Notes: generated by a model from the sequence alone, not told the origin. Counted from the stretch's first letter, positions 7,517-15,313 are shown. The stretch: 19,632 bases of DNA from CALBPI01 sp039700805 (GCA_039700805.1 JBCAZE010000044.1:1-19632), one strand, 5' to 3'. Program-made: numbers and translations.

Positions 7517-8393
7517 GCCCTATATCGGCCGGTTTGCGCCCTCGCCAACCGGCCCACTTCACTTCGGCTCGCTTCTAGCAGCCCTCGTTAGCTACCTCGA
7601 TGCACGTCACCACGGCGGCCAGTGGCTGGTGCGTGTTGAAGACATCGATCCACCGCGAGAGATCAAAGGCGCTTCCGACCAAATCCTCCGATCCTTGGAA
7701 GCCCACGGGTTGCACTGGGATCAAGACGTTCGTTTTCAGCGCCACAGCGATGCGCTGCACAACGCTGCACTAGAGCACCTCAAGAACACGGGCAATACCT
7801 TCCATTGCCGTTGCGCCAGAAAAACGCTAATCGCGGACGGACACAGTCGGCGTTATCCCGGCATTTGCCGTTTGCAAGGCCATACGGACGGCGCTGTGCG
7901 AGTGCGTGTCACCGACACCCCGTTAACCGTGACCGATCGTTGGCAATCGCCGCTTCATATACGTTTGGACGAATCGCCTGGCGACTTCATTGTCAAGCGC
8001 CGAGATGCACTGATCGCTTACCAATTGGCTGTCGTTGTCGATGACGCAGACCAAGCGATTACGCACATTGTTCGTGGGCACGACCTCTATGAATCAACGC
8101 CCAGGCAAATGTGGTTGCAACACTTACTCGGGCTCGATACGCCGCAATACGCACACTTTCCGGTTTTAGTCGGTGCCGACGGCCACAAGCTCAGCAAGCA
8201 AACCGGCGCGCCTGCGCTGGATGACACCCAGCCCGAAAACAACCTGAAGCAGTGTTTTCGCTGGCTTGAGCTAGACGACGATGCCGCGTTGCCAGATGGC
8301 GATGTCGAAACTCAAATCGACTGGGCGATTAGCCGCTATCGCCCAGATTCGATGACTGGGAAGACCGAGATCAAGCTGTCCACCAAAAACTGA
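7467..8393 (+). CDS. gluQ: Glutamyl-Q tRNA(Asp) synthetase GluQ
   Basis: GluQ activates glutamate and attaches it to the cyclopentenediol of queuosine at the anticodon wobble position of tRNA-Asp. It is a truncated relative of glutamyl-tRNA synthetase that lacks the anticodon-binding domain; the 308-residue length fits. Seen: HIGH-like FAPSPTGPLHFGSL (23-36), the VEDIDPPRE substrate loop, a zinc site with Cys114-X-Cys116, Tyr130 and Cys134, a C-terminal Rossmann part with DDADQAITHIVRGHDL, and the KMSKS equivalent KLSKQ. The start is uncertain: no ATG lies near the conserved YIGRFAPSPTG. GTG 7467 is preferred over TTG 7449; it overlaps the dksA end by 50 bases, which suggests coupled translation. 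It needs queuosine in tRNA, which links it to queF upstream. Confidence 0.93.
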   Translation: MSSPSDNSAIATIATGKPYIGRFAPSPTGPLHFGSLLAALVSYLDARHHGGQWLVRVEDIDPPREIKGASDQILRSLEAHGLHWDQDVRFQRHSDALHNAALEHLKNTGNTFHCRCARKTLIADGHSRRYPGICRLQGHTDGAVRVRVTDTPLTVTDRWQSPLHIRLDESPGDFIVKRRDALIAYQLAVVVDDADQAITHIVRGHDLYESTPRQMWLQHLLGLDTPQYAHFPVLVGADGHKLSKQTGAPALDDTQPENNLKQCFRWLELDDDAALPDGDVETQIDWAISRYRPDSMTGKTEIKLSTKN

Positions 8394-8452
8394 TATCGCA
8401 GTGCAGCATATTCCGCTAAACTACGACCAACCTTAGGCACCCGGTCACCATT

Positions 8453-8953
8453 TTGCGCACTATCAAGAAGTATCCAAATCGTCGTCTATACGATACTGAA
8501 CTCAGTAAATACATAACCTTATCGCATATTCGTGATCTGGTACTTGAGAAAGAACAGTTCGTCGTTATCGACAAAAAGTCAGGCGAAGACATCACGCGAT
8601 CAATCCTGATGCAGGTGATCAGCGAACAAGAACAACATGGTGAACCTGTGATGACGGAGGACTTTCTGTCTCAGATCATCCGTACCTACTCCAGCGCGAT
8701 GCCGAATGTTGTCAGCAATTACCTCGAGCAAAGCCTGAAACTCTTCATGAACCAACAAGCGCAAGCACGGGATCGCATCCGCAAGGTGGTCGGTATCGAC
8801 CCTGTTGACGCTGTCACAGGCCTTGCACAGCGAAACTTTGCACGCTGGCGGGCTGTTCAGGAAGAGGTATTCAAAGTCTTGAACCTCAAATCTGACGACG
8901 AGACAGACGCTAAAGACGGCAAAGACGCTCACAGCAAGAAACGCATCGATTGA
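8453..8953 (+). CDS. phaR: Polyhydroxyalkanoate synthesis repressor PhaR
   Basis: PhaR is a cytoplasmic DNA-binding repressor that also binds PHA granules. It represses phasin and its own gene until polymer forms. The 166-residue product begins MRTIKKYPNRRLYDTELSKY, the hallmark of the PHB accumulation regulator N-terminal DNA-binding domain (about 1-62), followed by the PHB-binding/oligomerisation region (about 68-140, with FLSQIIRTYSSAMPNVVSNY) and a charged tail (DDETDAKDGKDAHSKKR). The only start that keeps the conserved N-terminus is TTG 8453; ribosome-site complementarity before it is weak (AGG 15 bases away). Its stop overlaps the next ATG by one base (TGATG), so it is co-translated with the YheT-type hydrolase. 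No PHA synthase or phasin gene is in the window, so its targets lie elsewhere. Confidence 0.92.
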   Translation: MRTIKKYPNRRLYDTELSKYITLSHIRDLVLEKEQFVVIDKKSGEDITRSILMQVISEQEQHGEPVMTEDFLSQIIRTYSSAMPNVVSNYLEQSLKLFMNQQAQARDRIRKVVGIDPVDAVTGLAQRNFARWRAVQEEVFKVLNLKSDDETDAKDGKDAHSKKRID

Positions 8954-9933
8954 TGATCCGCGAAAGCGCGTTTAGGCCAGCTCCTGGCTTAGGCAATCGA
9001 CATCTGCAGACGCTGCTACCCGCCTTAGGGTTGGTGCCAACACCCACACCAAAGACTCGGCGAGAGATCCTTGCCCTGCCAGACGGCGATTCACTCGCCT
9101 TGGACTGGCTCGACACCAACGCTGAAGACGCAGCGCCCTTACTGATGGTGCTGCATGGTCTTGAGGGCTCCAGTGAGTCGAGCTATGCCCGTTGCCTGCT
9201 CGACGTTGCGCAACAACGTGGTTGGCGGGCACTGGTCATGCATTTCCGTGACTGTGGCGACCACCGAAACCGCCTCGCACGGCGTTATCATGCCGGTGAA
9301 ACGGGAGATCTCGCCTTCGTCGCCGATAGGCTCAGAGAGCGTTATCCCGACAACCGTCAGATGTTTGCAGGATTTTCACTGGGTGGAAACGTGCTGTTGA
9401 AGTACTTAGGCGAAAATCGGGAAGGTGCGCACTGCGATGCCGCGGTTGCGGTATCGGTCCCGTTTCTTTTGCAAGAAGCCTCAGATGCTATATCACAAGG
9501 TTTTTCAAAACTTTATCAATGGCATTTAATGCGAAATATGAAGCGCGCGCTGCGTGAAAAGTTTGCCCCAGAGTCTGCCCCCTTTGCTTATGAAGCGGCG
9601 CTCCGCACCACAACATTCGAGGAATTCGACAATCTGGTGACCGCGCCATTACACGGGTTCGCTGACAAAGACGAGTACTACCGTAAATCAAGCTCACGGC
9701 AATTTCTCATCGATATCGCCAAACCGACTCTGGTTCTACACGCAGTCGATGACCCGTTCATGACCACCACCATGATTCCGGAGCCGCACGAGTTGTCGGA
9801 TCAGGTATTGCTGGAATTGTCCCGACATGGCGGCCATGTCGGCTTTATTACTGGCAATCGTATGCGCGAGCGCCGCTACTGGTTGCCAGAGAGAATCGGC
9901 GCGTTTTTTGAGGAACAACTCAGCGCTGCATAA
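8953..9933 (+). CDS. yheT: YheT-family alpha/beta hydrolase
   Basis: This is a 326-residue alpha/beta-hydrolase of the YheT (ABHD1/2/3-like) family; the in vivo substrate in bacteria is not established, but esters are expected. Seen: N-terminal signature FRPAPGLGNRHLQTLLP; oxyanion region HGLEGSSES (about 68-76); the family block NRLARRYHAGETGD (about 106-119); nucleophile Ser142 in GFSLGGN; acid Asp266 or Asp267 in HAVDDPF; and His295 in GGHVGF. No signal peptide is visible, so it is probably cytoplasmic. The start ATG 8953 overlaps the phaR stop; an alternative TTG three bases upstream is unlikely. Coupling with phaR could hint at a link to polyester or acyl-ester turnover, but this is inference from position only. 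It ends 5 bases before the stop of the convergent membrane-protein gene, with no terminator between. Confidence 0.9.
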   Translation: MIRESAFRPAPGLGNRHLQTLLPALGLVPTPTPKTRREILALPDGDSLALDWLDTNAEDAAPLLMVLHGLEGSSESSYARCLLDVAQQRGWRALVMHFRDCGDHRNRLARRYHAGETGDLAFVADRLRERYPDNRQMFAGFSLGGNVLLKYLGENREGAHCDAAVAVSVPFLLQEASDAISQGFSKLYQWHLMRNMKRALREKFAPESAPFAYEAALRTTTFEEFDNLVTAPLHGFADKDEYYRKSSSRQFLIDIAKPTLVLHAVDDPFMTTTMIPEPHELSDQVLLELSRHGGHVGFITGNRMRERRYWLPERIGAFFEEQLSAA

Positions 9934-9938
9934 CCTGC

Positions 9939-10475
9939 TCACTGTTTAAACGGCGTATCGAGCGGGACCTCGCAGGCGGCAATCGACTCCGGTTTGTTCT
10001 CTCTATCCGTGAGCCAGCACTCATCGAAGACGGAGCAATAGCAGATTTCGATGTTCACCACATCGTTCTGGCGGATCGCCAGGCCGACGTCGGCATCCGG
10101 CGTCGTGAAAATGGTCATTTGCTGTTCCGGGGTCAATACCCGGGTGGATATGTGTGATTGCACATAGCCCTTTTTAGGTAGCGAATACTCCGCTTCGAGC
10201 CATTCACGCCACGTTGAATACCGTCGCCCCTCATGCTCGAGAACCACATAACCGATTTTTGCTGGCCCTAAGCCCTGGTTGCCGACACCGTAGCTCATCG
10301 TCTCGCCGGTGTAGGAACGATAGACCTCAACGTAGGGCCAAGTGGCCGCACGCATGAACGACCGATCAATCCACGCGGAATAGACCCCGACAACGACCGC
10401 AACCACACTGACGAGTACGGCGGAGGACCCTACCAGTAACTCCATATTGCGATACCAAGGTTGATGATCAGACAC
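9939..10475 (-). CDS. Unrecognised single-pass membrane protein
   Basis: I do not recognise the family. The 178-residue product has a short polar N-terminus, one strong membrane helix (about residues 11-35, GSSAVLVSVVAVVVGVYSAW) followed by Arg, then a roughly 140-residue soluble part of probable beta structure with WPYVEVYRSYTG and GVGNQGLGPAKIGY motifs. That pattern resembles small immunoglobulin-like or membrane-anchored extracytoplasmic domains. The helix lacks a lipobox or a clear cleavage site, so an anchor is likelier than a signal peptide. The three cysteines of the soluble part cluster near the end (EICYCSVFDECW) with a fourth in AACEVP, which would suit disulfides if periplasmic. 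GTG 10475 is chosen because a strong AGGGGAGG lies 7 bases before it. It is the last gene of the minus-strand set below the 5'-nucleotidase lipoprotein. Confidence 0.8.
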   Translation of the reverse strand: MSDHQPWYRNMELLVGSSAVLVSVVAVVVGVYSAWIDRSFMRAATWPYVEVYRSYTGETMSYGVGNQGLGPAKIGYVVLEHEGRRYSTWREWLEAEYSLPKKGYVQSHISTRVLTPEQQMTIFTTPDADVGLAIRQNDVVNIEICYCSVFDECWLTDRENKPESIAACEVPLDTPFKQ

Positions 10476-10482
10476 CTAAACG

Positions 10483-10490
10483 CCTCCCCT
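10483..10490 (-). promoter_or_regulatory. Strong ribosome binding site before GTG start
   Basis: On the minus strand AGGGGAGG is followed by 7 bases and then GTG at 10475. It supports the non-ATG start of the 178-residue membrane protein over the internal ATG of MELLVG. Confidence 0.75.
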
Positions 10491-10538
10491 CAATGTCCAA
10501 GCGCTCATTTGCATCAAAAGCCGGACGCCAGCCCACAA

Positions 10539-12311
10539 TCATGATTTGGGGCACGCCGTCTTGTAATTCGGCGGCAAGATCCACTGTTGGAACTTCTCAC
10601 CTTCGTAGTCTCTAGGGTCGAGTTGCCCACCCTGCTGACGGAACCACTTGACCCACAGGTCTCGAATCTTGGGCTGGCTGTGGTCGATCATAAACCCACC
10701 TTCCGGCATCACGGGGGTAAACACATTCATCCCGCCTAGCAGTAAATAGTCGTGGCTCGCGACCGTCACAGAATCCTCGTCGGCAATTACCCGCCCATCA
10801 GGGCGCACCAGCGTTAGCGACATCGTGTTATTTTCACAAGCGACTTTGATACGGATACCATCCACGCCGACGCGTCTGCCATAAACGTGAACCTGACCTC
10901 TCAGCAAACGACGCAGAGACGCTCCAGTCATATCCAATAGTGTCAGTCGATTATCAAACGGAAAGACACGAAACACATCACCATAGGTCAAAGGACCACT
11001 CTGGAAATCCGCCCGTATTCCTCCTGCCACGTTGTGAATGGCGATATCTGCGCCCGATTGTTCGCGAATCGCGGCGGTCATCATCTTGCCGATCAATGAA
11101 AAGGGCTCATTTGCGCGGGTAAAAGGCCCCAACAACTCGACCCCTAGCGGCTCCGATTTCAACGCTAGAGAAACGTCCATGGCTGCACTAACGATCTCGC
11201 TAACCTCAGGCATGAGTCGCAGCGATATCCCTTCATAAGTCGCGTCACCGATGCCACCGTTGGGCCCACAACGTCGCGTTGACGAAGACCGCTCTAGACA
11301 CATTGACTGCGGTGGATAGACAACGCGATTGACCACCTTGCCACTCACTCGGTCAACTTCGAAATCAACACGATCAAACGCACGAAGTCGCGTGTAAGCA
11401 GATGTAATCACCACATCATTGACGATATGCGCAATGCCCTCGTGGTGATGGCCAGCGACGATGTGGTTGACGAGCCCGGCCGGCAGAGCCTGCGCTAGTC
11501 TGAAGATTTCATCCGACTCATCACAAGAAGAGAGATCGCGAGGATCGTCGAACTCTGCGCACTCACCGCCCGCATGCGCGACAACGAATACGAGTTGAGC
11601 CCCATCCGCCCTGAGGCGCTTTGCGTTCGTCACGACGGTGTCGAGCAGCGGTGCCATCTCTAAACCCACGGTATTGGCGCCGATTGTGCTGGTCAGTGTC
11701 TCCGCTGTTGACAGACCAATGACGCCGATACGAACGCCGGCACGCGTGAACAGCACTGTGGGCGTAACATTTGGCCATCTAACCGGCGCGTTGGTTTTCT
11801 CATCGAGAATATTGGCGGCCAAAAACGCAAACTGCGCCTCTCTGGCCCTCGCTTTGATCACGCCGCGAGGGTCATCATCGGGTGATTCAGGAATCGCACG
11901 GGGGCCCACTGGCCCGAAATCAAACTCATGATTGCCAACGGTCGCTGCGTCGTAGCCCAGTGCGTTGTAGGTTGCCATGACAGCGGCACCCTCATTCAAA
12001 TTCGATTCGAGTGTGCCTTGCCACATATCGCCCGCATCGAGAAGCACCACGCCTCCATCTTGCGACCGCAACTGACGCACGGCATCCACGTAGGCCGAGA
12101 ATGCCAACAGACCCTTATCGTGACCGTCCAACTCCCCATGGACATCATTGGTGCCCAACACAGAAAGGATGACAGTATCCGACGGGGGCGGTGTGTTTGC
12201 GCAACCTGATAAGCATGCCAAACCGACGATGACCGACGCGTGCGTGACGACTCCCACGAGCTGCTGCCAATGGCGCACGATGTCTTGGCAATTTAAGGGA
12301 ATGGCAACCAT
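10539..12311 (-). CDS. UshA-type metallophosphatase / 5'-nucleotidase lipoprotein
   Basis: This is a 590-residue two-domain 5'-nucleotidase family protein, expected to remove phosphate from extracellular nucleotides or related phosphoesters using two metal ions. The exact substrate is not readable. Seen: an export signal ending in lipobox LSGC with Cys37 (Ala at +2, suggesting outer-membrane sorting); metal ligands Asp56 and His58 in GTNDVHGE; Asp95 in GDMWQG; Asn127-His128 in GNHEFD; then VVAHAGGE and GHHHEG; and the C-terminal 5'-nucleotidase domain with GGIRADFQSGPLTYGDVF, FPFDN and GGMNVF, which forms the nucleoside pocket in UshA. ATG 12311 is chosen because it gives the shortest signal with a basic n-region. 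The frame stays open to TTG 12408-12410, inside the upstream gene. The signal n-region is unusually long, so the start is uncertain. The gene follows the methyltransferase-like gene after 89 bases. Confidence 0.88.
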   Translation of the reverse strand: MVAIPLNCQDIVRHWQQLVGVVTHASVIVGLACLSGCANTPPPSDTVILSVLGTNDVHGELDGHDKGLLAFSAYVDAVRQLRSQDGGVVLLDAGDMWQGTLESNLNEGAAVMATYNALGYDAATVGNHEFDFGPVGPRAIPESPDDDPRGVIKARAREAQFAFLAANILDEKTNAPVRWPNVTPTVLFTRAGVRIGVIGLSTAETLTSTIGANTVGLEMAPLLDTVVTNAKRLRADGAQLVFVVAHAGGECAEFDDPRDLSSCDESDEIFRLAQALPAGLVNHIVAGHHHEGIAHIVNDVVITSAYTRLRAFDRVDFEVDRVSGKVVNRVVYPPQSMCLERSSSTRRCGPNGGIGDATYEGISLRLMPEVSEIVSAAMDVSLALKSEPLGVELLGPFTRANEPFSLIGKMMTAAIREQSGADIAIHNVAGGIRADFQSGPLTYGDVFRVFPFDNRLTLLDMTGASLRRLLRGQVHVYGRRVGVDGIRIKVACENNTMSLTLVRPDGRVIADEDSVTVASHDYLLLGGMNVFTPVMPEGGFMIDHSQPKIRDLWVKWFRQQGGQLDPRDYEGEKFQQWILPPNYKTACPKS

Positions 12312-12400
12312 AGAACGTTCATCGCATTGGGAAGATCTGGCTTGAGTATACGCATCGTCACGCGTGTTTTCCGTAGTAGACAAACAAGCACAGAGCGGCG

Positions 12401-12853
12401 CTACAACCAACGCCGAACACGTTGACAGTAAGCGCTGTATTCCGCGCCAAACTTAGCTGCGAGCGCCTCCTCTTCTGGCTTGATCTGGAACCATGTCAAA
12501 TAACCAACAAAAATCGGCAGTACCAACACCGAAAGCGGGTTCGCCAACCACAATGCCCAGCCCGTCAGGAGCGCGAACATCCCAAGATACATCGGATTTC
12601 TTGAATAGCGATAAAGGCCAGAAACGACCAATGAGCTTGCCTTATCAGGATTCAAAGGCGTCACCGTTGTTTTGGCTTTCAGAAACTTGTAGACCGAAAT
12701 AGCTTCGATCAACACACCGATCATGACGAGACCAAGTGCTACCCAGGGCCGGAGAGAAAAGTCGATCGCGGTCGACGGGAATTGACGCGAAAGTCCCCAC
12801 ATGGCCGCGCCGCAAACCAAGCCAACGATCGGTGGTGGTATGAGTAGTTTCAT
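12401..12853 (-). CDS. Isoprenylcysteine carboxyl methyltransferase-like membrane protein
   Basis: This 150-residue integral membrane protein belongs to the ICMT/PEMT-type phospholipid methyltransferase superfamily (methyltransf_15 or PEMT domain). These use S-adenosylmethionine to methylate lipids, prenylcysteines or other membrane substrates. The bacterial substrate is usually unknown. It has about four membrane helices (roughly 3-20, 36-55, 86-103, 104-122). The core signature GLYRYSRNPMYLG is at 79-91, then a Glu cluster (127-129), FGAEYSAYCQRVRRW at the end, as in other small family members. The start ATG has GGGA 6 bases upstream and lies 13 bases below the stop of the DsrE-type gene, so the two are probably co-transcribed. 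Nothing in the sequence indicates which substrate it methylates. Confidence 0.85.
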   Translation of the reverse strand: MKLLIPPPIVGLVCGAAMWGLSRQFPSTAIDFSLRPWVALGLVMIGVLIEAISVYKFLKAKTTVTPLNPDKASSLVVSGLYRYSRNPMYLGMFALLTGWALWLANPLSVLVLPIFVGYLTWFQIKPEEEALAAKFGAEYSAYCQRVRRWL

Positions 12854-12866
12854 CAGCGATCCCGAT

Positions 12867-13397
12867 TCAGAACGGATTCAACGTGAAGCCATCCTGTTGC
12901 AGCTTGGCATGTGCCGTCATCGCCGACAGCGACATCACGACGCCAGGCAGCAAGTCTTTGGCATCAATATCTCGATAGGCCGCCGTCTGTCCACAAAGAA
13001 TGATCTGCACATTCGCATTGACCAACGCTTCAATCAACGCGGCGTTCTTATTCACGCCACCAAAGCGCTCGTCGTTCACCAAATCAATGGCTGCACCCCC
13101 GTGTACGACGACAGCGATATCAATATTCTCTAGAGGCACACCGACGGCCGTATGCATATTGATAAATCGAGCAGCACTTTCAAGACGACGGTTGATCTGC
13201 CCCACCTCGGAAGCCTCAGCGACATCGAATGCCACGCGAAATTTACTGGTTTCATCAAGTACCACCCCAGGCACGTCCGCGACAGGACCGAATGCCGTAA
13301 TGGTTGGGCCCTTAGTGAATGACGCCGATGACGCAGCAAGCGGGCTTGCCATCATCACAAAGCACAGCGTTAATCCAATCAATCGTCGACTACTCAT
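12867..13397 (-). CDS. Exported DsrE-family protein
   Basis: This is a 176-residue protein with a DsrE/DsrF-like fold, a family that includes sulfur-relay proteins with a conserved cysteine. A clear Sec signal peptide is present (basic MSSRR, hydrophobic LIGLTLCFVMMASPL, cleavage near ASSA-S), so it acts in the periplasm, unlike the cytoplasmic DsrEFH sulfur-transfer proteins. In the DsrE domain the strand AVVVHGGA (95-102) and Cys135 in IILCGQTA match the conserved strand-Cys region. Cys135 is the only cysteine left after signal removal, since Cys12 is in the signal. The start is ATG 13397, with AGGGG 6 bases upstream; a TTG three bases earlier is too close to that site. No sulfur-oxidation genes are nearby, so a role in sulfur metabolism is not supported by context. 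First gene of the minus-strand set that continues to 9939. Confidence 0.85.
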   Translation of the reverse strand: MSSRRLIGLTLCFVMMASPLAASSASFTKGPTITAFGPVADVPGVVLDETSKFRVAFDVAEASEVGQINRRLESAARFINMHTAVGVPLENIDIAVVVHGGAAIDLVNDERFGGVNKNAALIEALVNANVQIILCGQTAAYRDIDAKDLLPGVVMSLSAMTAHAKLQQDGFTLNPF

Positions 13398-13428
13398 CAA
13401 ATTCCCCTATCGTTGCATGCGAACGACC

Positions 13429-13434
13429 ATTCTA
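13429..13434 (-). promoter_or_regulatory. Possible -10 element for the DsrE-type gene set
   Basis: On the minus strand TAGAAT (five of six to consensus) would start transcription about 25 bases before the ATG at 13397. No acceptable -35 is present at 16-18 bases, so it is only a weak candidate. Confidence 0.25.
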
Positions 13435-13500
13435 TGCGTGTCGTACGAGCGCATGCTGGTTGAATGCCCTTCAGTTTGCCTGACACACGCTACCGCCGCC

Positions 13501-14682
13501 CTACGCCGTCGCGAGTCGGTTCACGGGCCGTTTGCCATAGGTCGCCCAGCGCCATAGGTACTCGAGCGGGCCGTACCGATAGTGTTGCAACCACGCGTGA
13601 GCAAATGCGGTGAGCGCAGCGTAAAGCATGAGCGCGACAACAAATGACCGCAACGGCCCCAGCGTTCCTAGAAGGTCCAAGCCAAACGGCATATAAAGCA
13701 GCGTATAAACAGCGCCATGTACGACGTATGCGGTCAATGCGATACGCCCCACCGGCGCAAACCATAGTACGGCGCGTCGGCCCTGGCGCGAGTGATACAA
13801 CACAATCAAGAAAAACGCATAGCTCATCGCGACTATTGGCGCACCGACGGCATGCATCATGCTCTCTACCATTCGGTTCCCCGGTATTACACCATCGTAA
13901 ATCAGCAAAGAAACCAACTCGATCACCAAGCCGAACACCAACAACCCGATGGCCCAGTTACGGTGTGTTTTGTGATGCGTAGTGACCCAACCGATCAGAT
14001 CCGTCTTCATCACCCACGCACCCAACAAGAATCTACCCAGCACATACAGCGCCCAGCCAGCGACACCGAAGTGCAGAAAATTGCGATCGATATGAGCGAA
14101 AGTCATCGACATCACCCAATTCCAATAACGGCCATCGGCAAATGCCGCCTCCTGAGCGATGTCATAGTCATCGTTCCAAAGATCATTCGCCCACATCACA
14201 TGGTCCATCGCCGGTGATCCAAGGACTGCCAACGTGATACCGAGCCACAGAAGCCATTTCGTTGGCAAGGCACGTAGAGCCATCAGCACGAACCCGATTA
14301 ACGCGTACTCATGAAGCACGTCACCTGGAAAAATCAGAAACACATTCACAAGACCGATGAACAACAGAGCACCGAGTCGCCTGGCGTAGATGCCCCGGAA
14401 ATCCCGTCCGCTCTCCGACAGCCGCTGCATCATGATCCAAAAGCCCATGCCGAACAGCACGCCGAACAGCGTGTTGGCTTTGCTTTCGAACAACCAATCG
14501 GAAACAAACAACGCTGCGCGATCCGAAAACGACTCTAGGAATGCTTGCTCGGCGATGTCGTCGATCGGCAAAGCATAGAAGGCAGCCCCAACGAAGTGCA
14601 CGAGGAATACGCCGAGCAACGCAAAGCCTCGGAGAATATCCAGCTCATGAATACGTTGATGTGGTTGAATCGCGTCGCCCAC
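13501..14682 (-). CDS. DUF418 family multi-pass membrane protein (YeiB-like)
   Basis: This is a 393-residue inner-membrane protein of the DUF418 / YeiB group, related to the acyltransferase-3 superfamily; the molecular function is not known. The N-terminal hallmark is LDILRGFALLGVFLVH (14-29) followed by about eight to ten hydrophobic helices. A loop after helix two has FESKANTLFGVLFGMGF, typical of the family, and the C-terminal DUF418 domain ends with GPLEYLWRWATYG, where the GP-E-WR pattern is a family signature. TTG 14703 would add seven residues. I prefer GTG 14682, which has a GGGGG-rich stretch about 8 bases upstream and a family-like N-terminus; the start is unsure. It is probably an independent unit or the head of the run toward the DsrE gene, 103 bases away. 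The terminator at 14767-14796 separates it from the lipoprotein gene. Confidence 0.87.
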   Translation of the reverse strand: MGDAIQPHQRIHELDILRGFALLGVFLVHFVGAAFYALPIDDIAEQAFLESFSDRAALFVSDWLFESKANTLFGVLFGMGFWIMMQRLSESGRDFRGIYARRLGALLFIGLVNVFLIFPGDVLHEYALIGFVLMALRALPTKWLLWLGITLAVLGSPAMDHVMWANDLWNDDYDIAQEAAFADGRYWNWVMSMTFAHIDRNFLHFGVAGWALYVLGRFLLGAWVMKTDLIGWVTTHHKTHRNWAIGLLVFGLVIELVSLLIYDGVIPGNRMVESMMHAVGAPIVAMSYAFFLIVLYHSRQGRRAVLWFAPVGRIALTAYVVHGAVYTLLYMPFGLDLLGTLGPLRSFVVALMLYAALTAFAHAWLQHYRYGPLEYLWRWATYGKRPVNRLATA

Positions 14683-14766
14683 CGTTGTGCACCCCCGCTC
14701 CAATGAATCATCACGCCGAATCGACGAGCGTCACATGATGCCTCAGAGAAGCCCTTTGGGGGAACG

Positions 14767-14796
14767 AAAAAACCCCGACGCGTGGCCGGGGCTTTT
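14767..14796 (-). terminator. Rho-independent terminator after the CC0125-type lipoprotein gene
   Basis: On the minus strand the stem CCCCG/CGGGG (14787-14791 with 14773-14777) has a 9-base loop and is followed by six T residues (complement of 14767-14772). It lies 26 bases past the lipoprotein stop. A run of four T on the plus side gives weak activity at best in the other direction, where no gene needs it. Confidence 0.8.
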
Positions 14797-14821
14797 CAGA
14801 ATCTATCGTTGTCTACGTTAA

Positions 14822-15313
14822 CTAAGTTGTGTTTCGTTCGCCTAGAATCGCTTTTGCGTCGAACACCAATTCGCTCTCACTTTTCAATCCGGGAACAAAA
14901 CGAATAAGAATTTCGATGCTATCAAGCGGCTTCTCGCCGTCGCTGAGCGAATAAAAACTCTGCGGCCCAGGATCGTAACGCAGTCCACTAGCGAGCGGAC
15001 CTCGTCTGATGCCCGCCGGTAAAACGTCAAACTCGATGCCCTCGATCTCGGCGACAGATTCTTCCGGCGCCAATACCTGGAACCATTCCCACCCAGAAGC
15101 AACGGTAATCTCGGCGGCACGCCGTAACGTGTAGTCGGCAATGCGACGCTGGTTCAGCAGTTGCTTGGCGTTGTAGCGAACAATGTAAGTACGCTCATCA
15201 ACAGCCTGTTCCGAATAGCCGTATTCGGTGTCGTTCGTTGCAGCAACATAGCCACCTGTCGCACAGCCGGTGCAGAGCAAAACGAGAAAAATACTGAAAA
15301 TACGAGCAGTCAT
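14822..15313 (-). CDS. CC0125/CC1285-type lipoprotein
   Basis: This is a 163-residue predicted lipoprotein. A short signal (MTARIFSIFLVLLCTGC) ends in a lipobox with Cys17. The mature part carries a pattern I know from the CC0125/CC1285 lipoprotein family: YIVRYNAKQLLNQRRIADY followed by LRRAAEITVASGWEWFQVL. Function is unknown for this family; members are small outer-membrane-associated lipoproteins. Residues after about 85 are less typical, with a beta-rich tail. The ribosome site AGGAAAGGA sits 7 bases before the ATG and is strong. The gene has its own terminator 26 bases downstream and an upstream gap of 109 bases, so it is probably transcribed alone or with the DUF1028 gene. The residue at -3 of the lipobox is Cys, not the usual Leu, a mild oddity. 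Confidence 0.85.
   Translation of the reverse strand: MTARIFSIFLVLLCTGCATGGYVAATNDTEYGYSEQAVDERTYIVRYNAKQLLNQRRIADYTLRRAAEITVASGWEWFQVLAPEESVAEIEGIEFDVLPAGIRRGPLASGLRYDPGPQSFYSLSDGEKPLDSIEILIRFVPGLKSESELVFDAKAILGERNTT

Noticed and set aside
9934..9938. Terminator between the convergent hydrolase and membrane-protein genes
   Set aside because: Only five bases separate the stops and no G+C-rich stem with a T-tract is present nearby.
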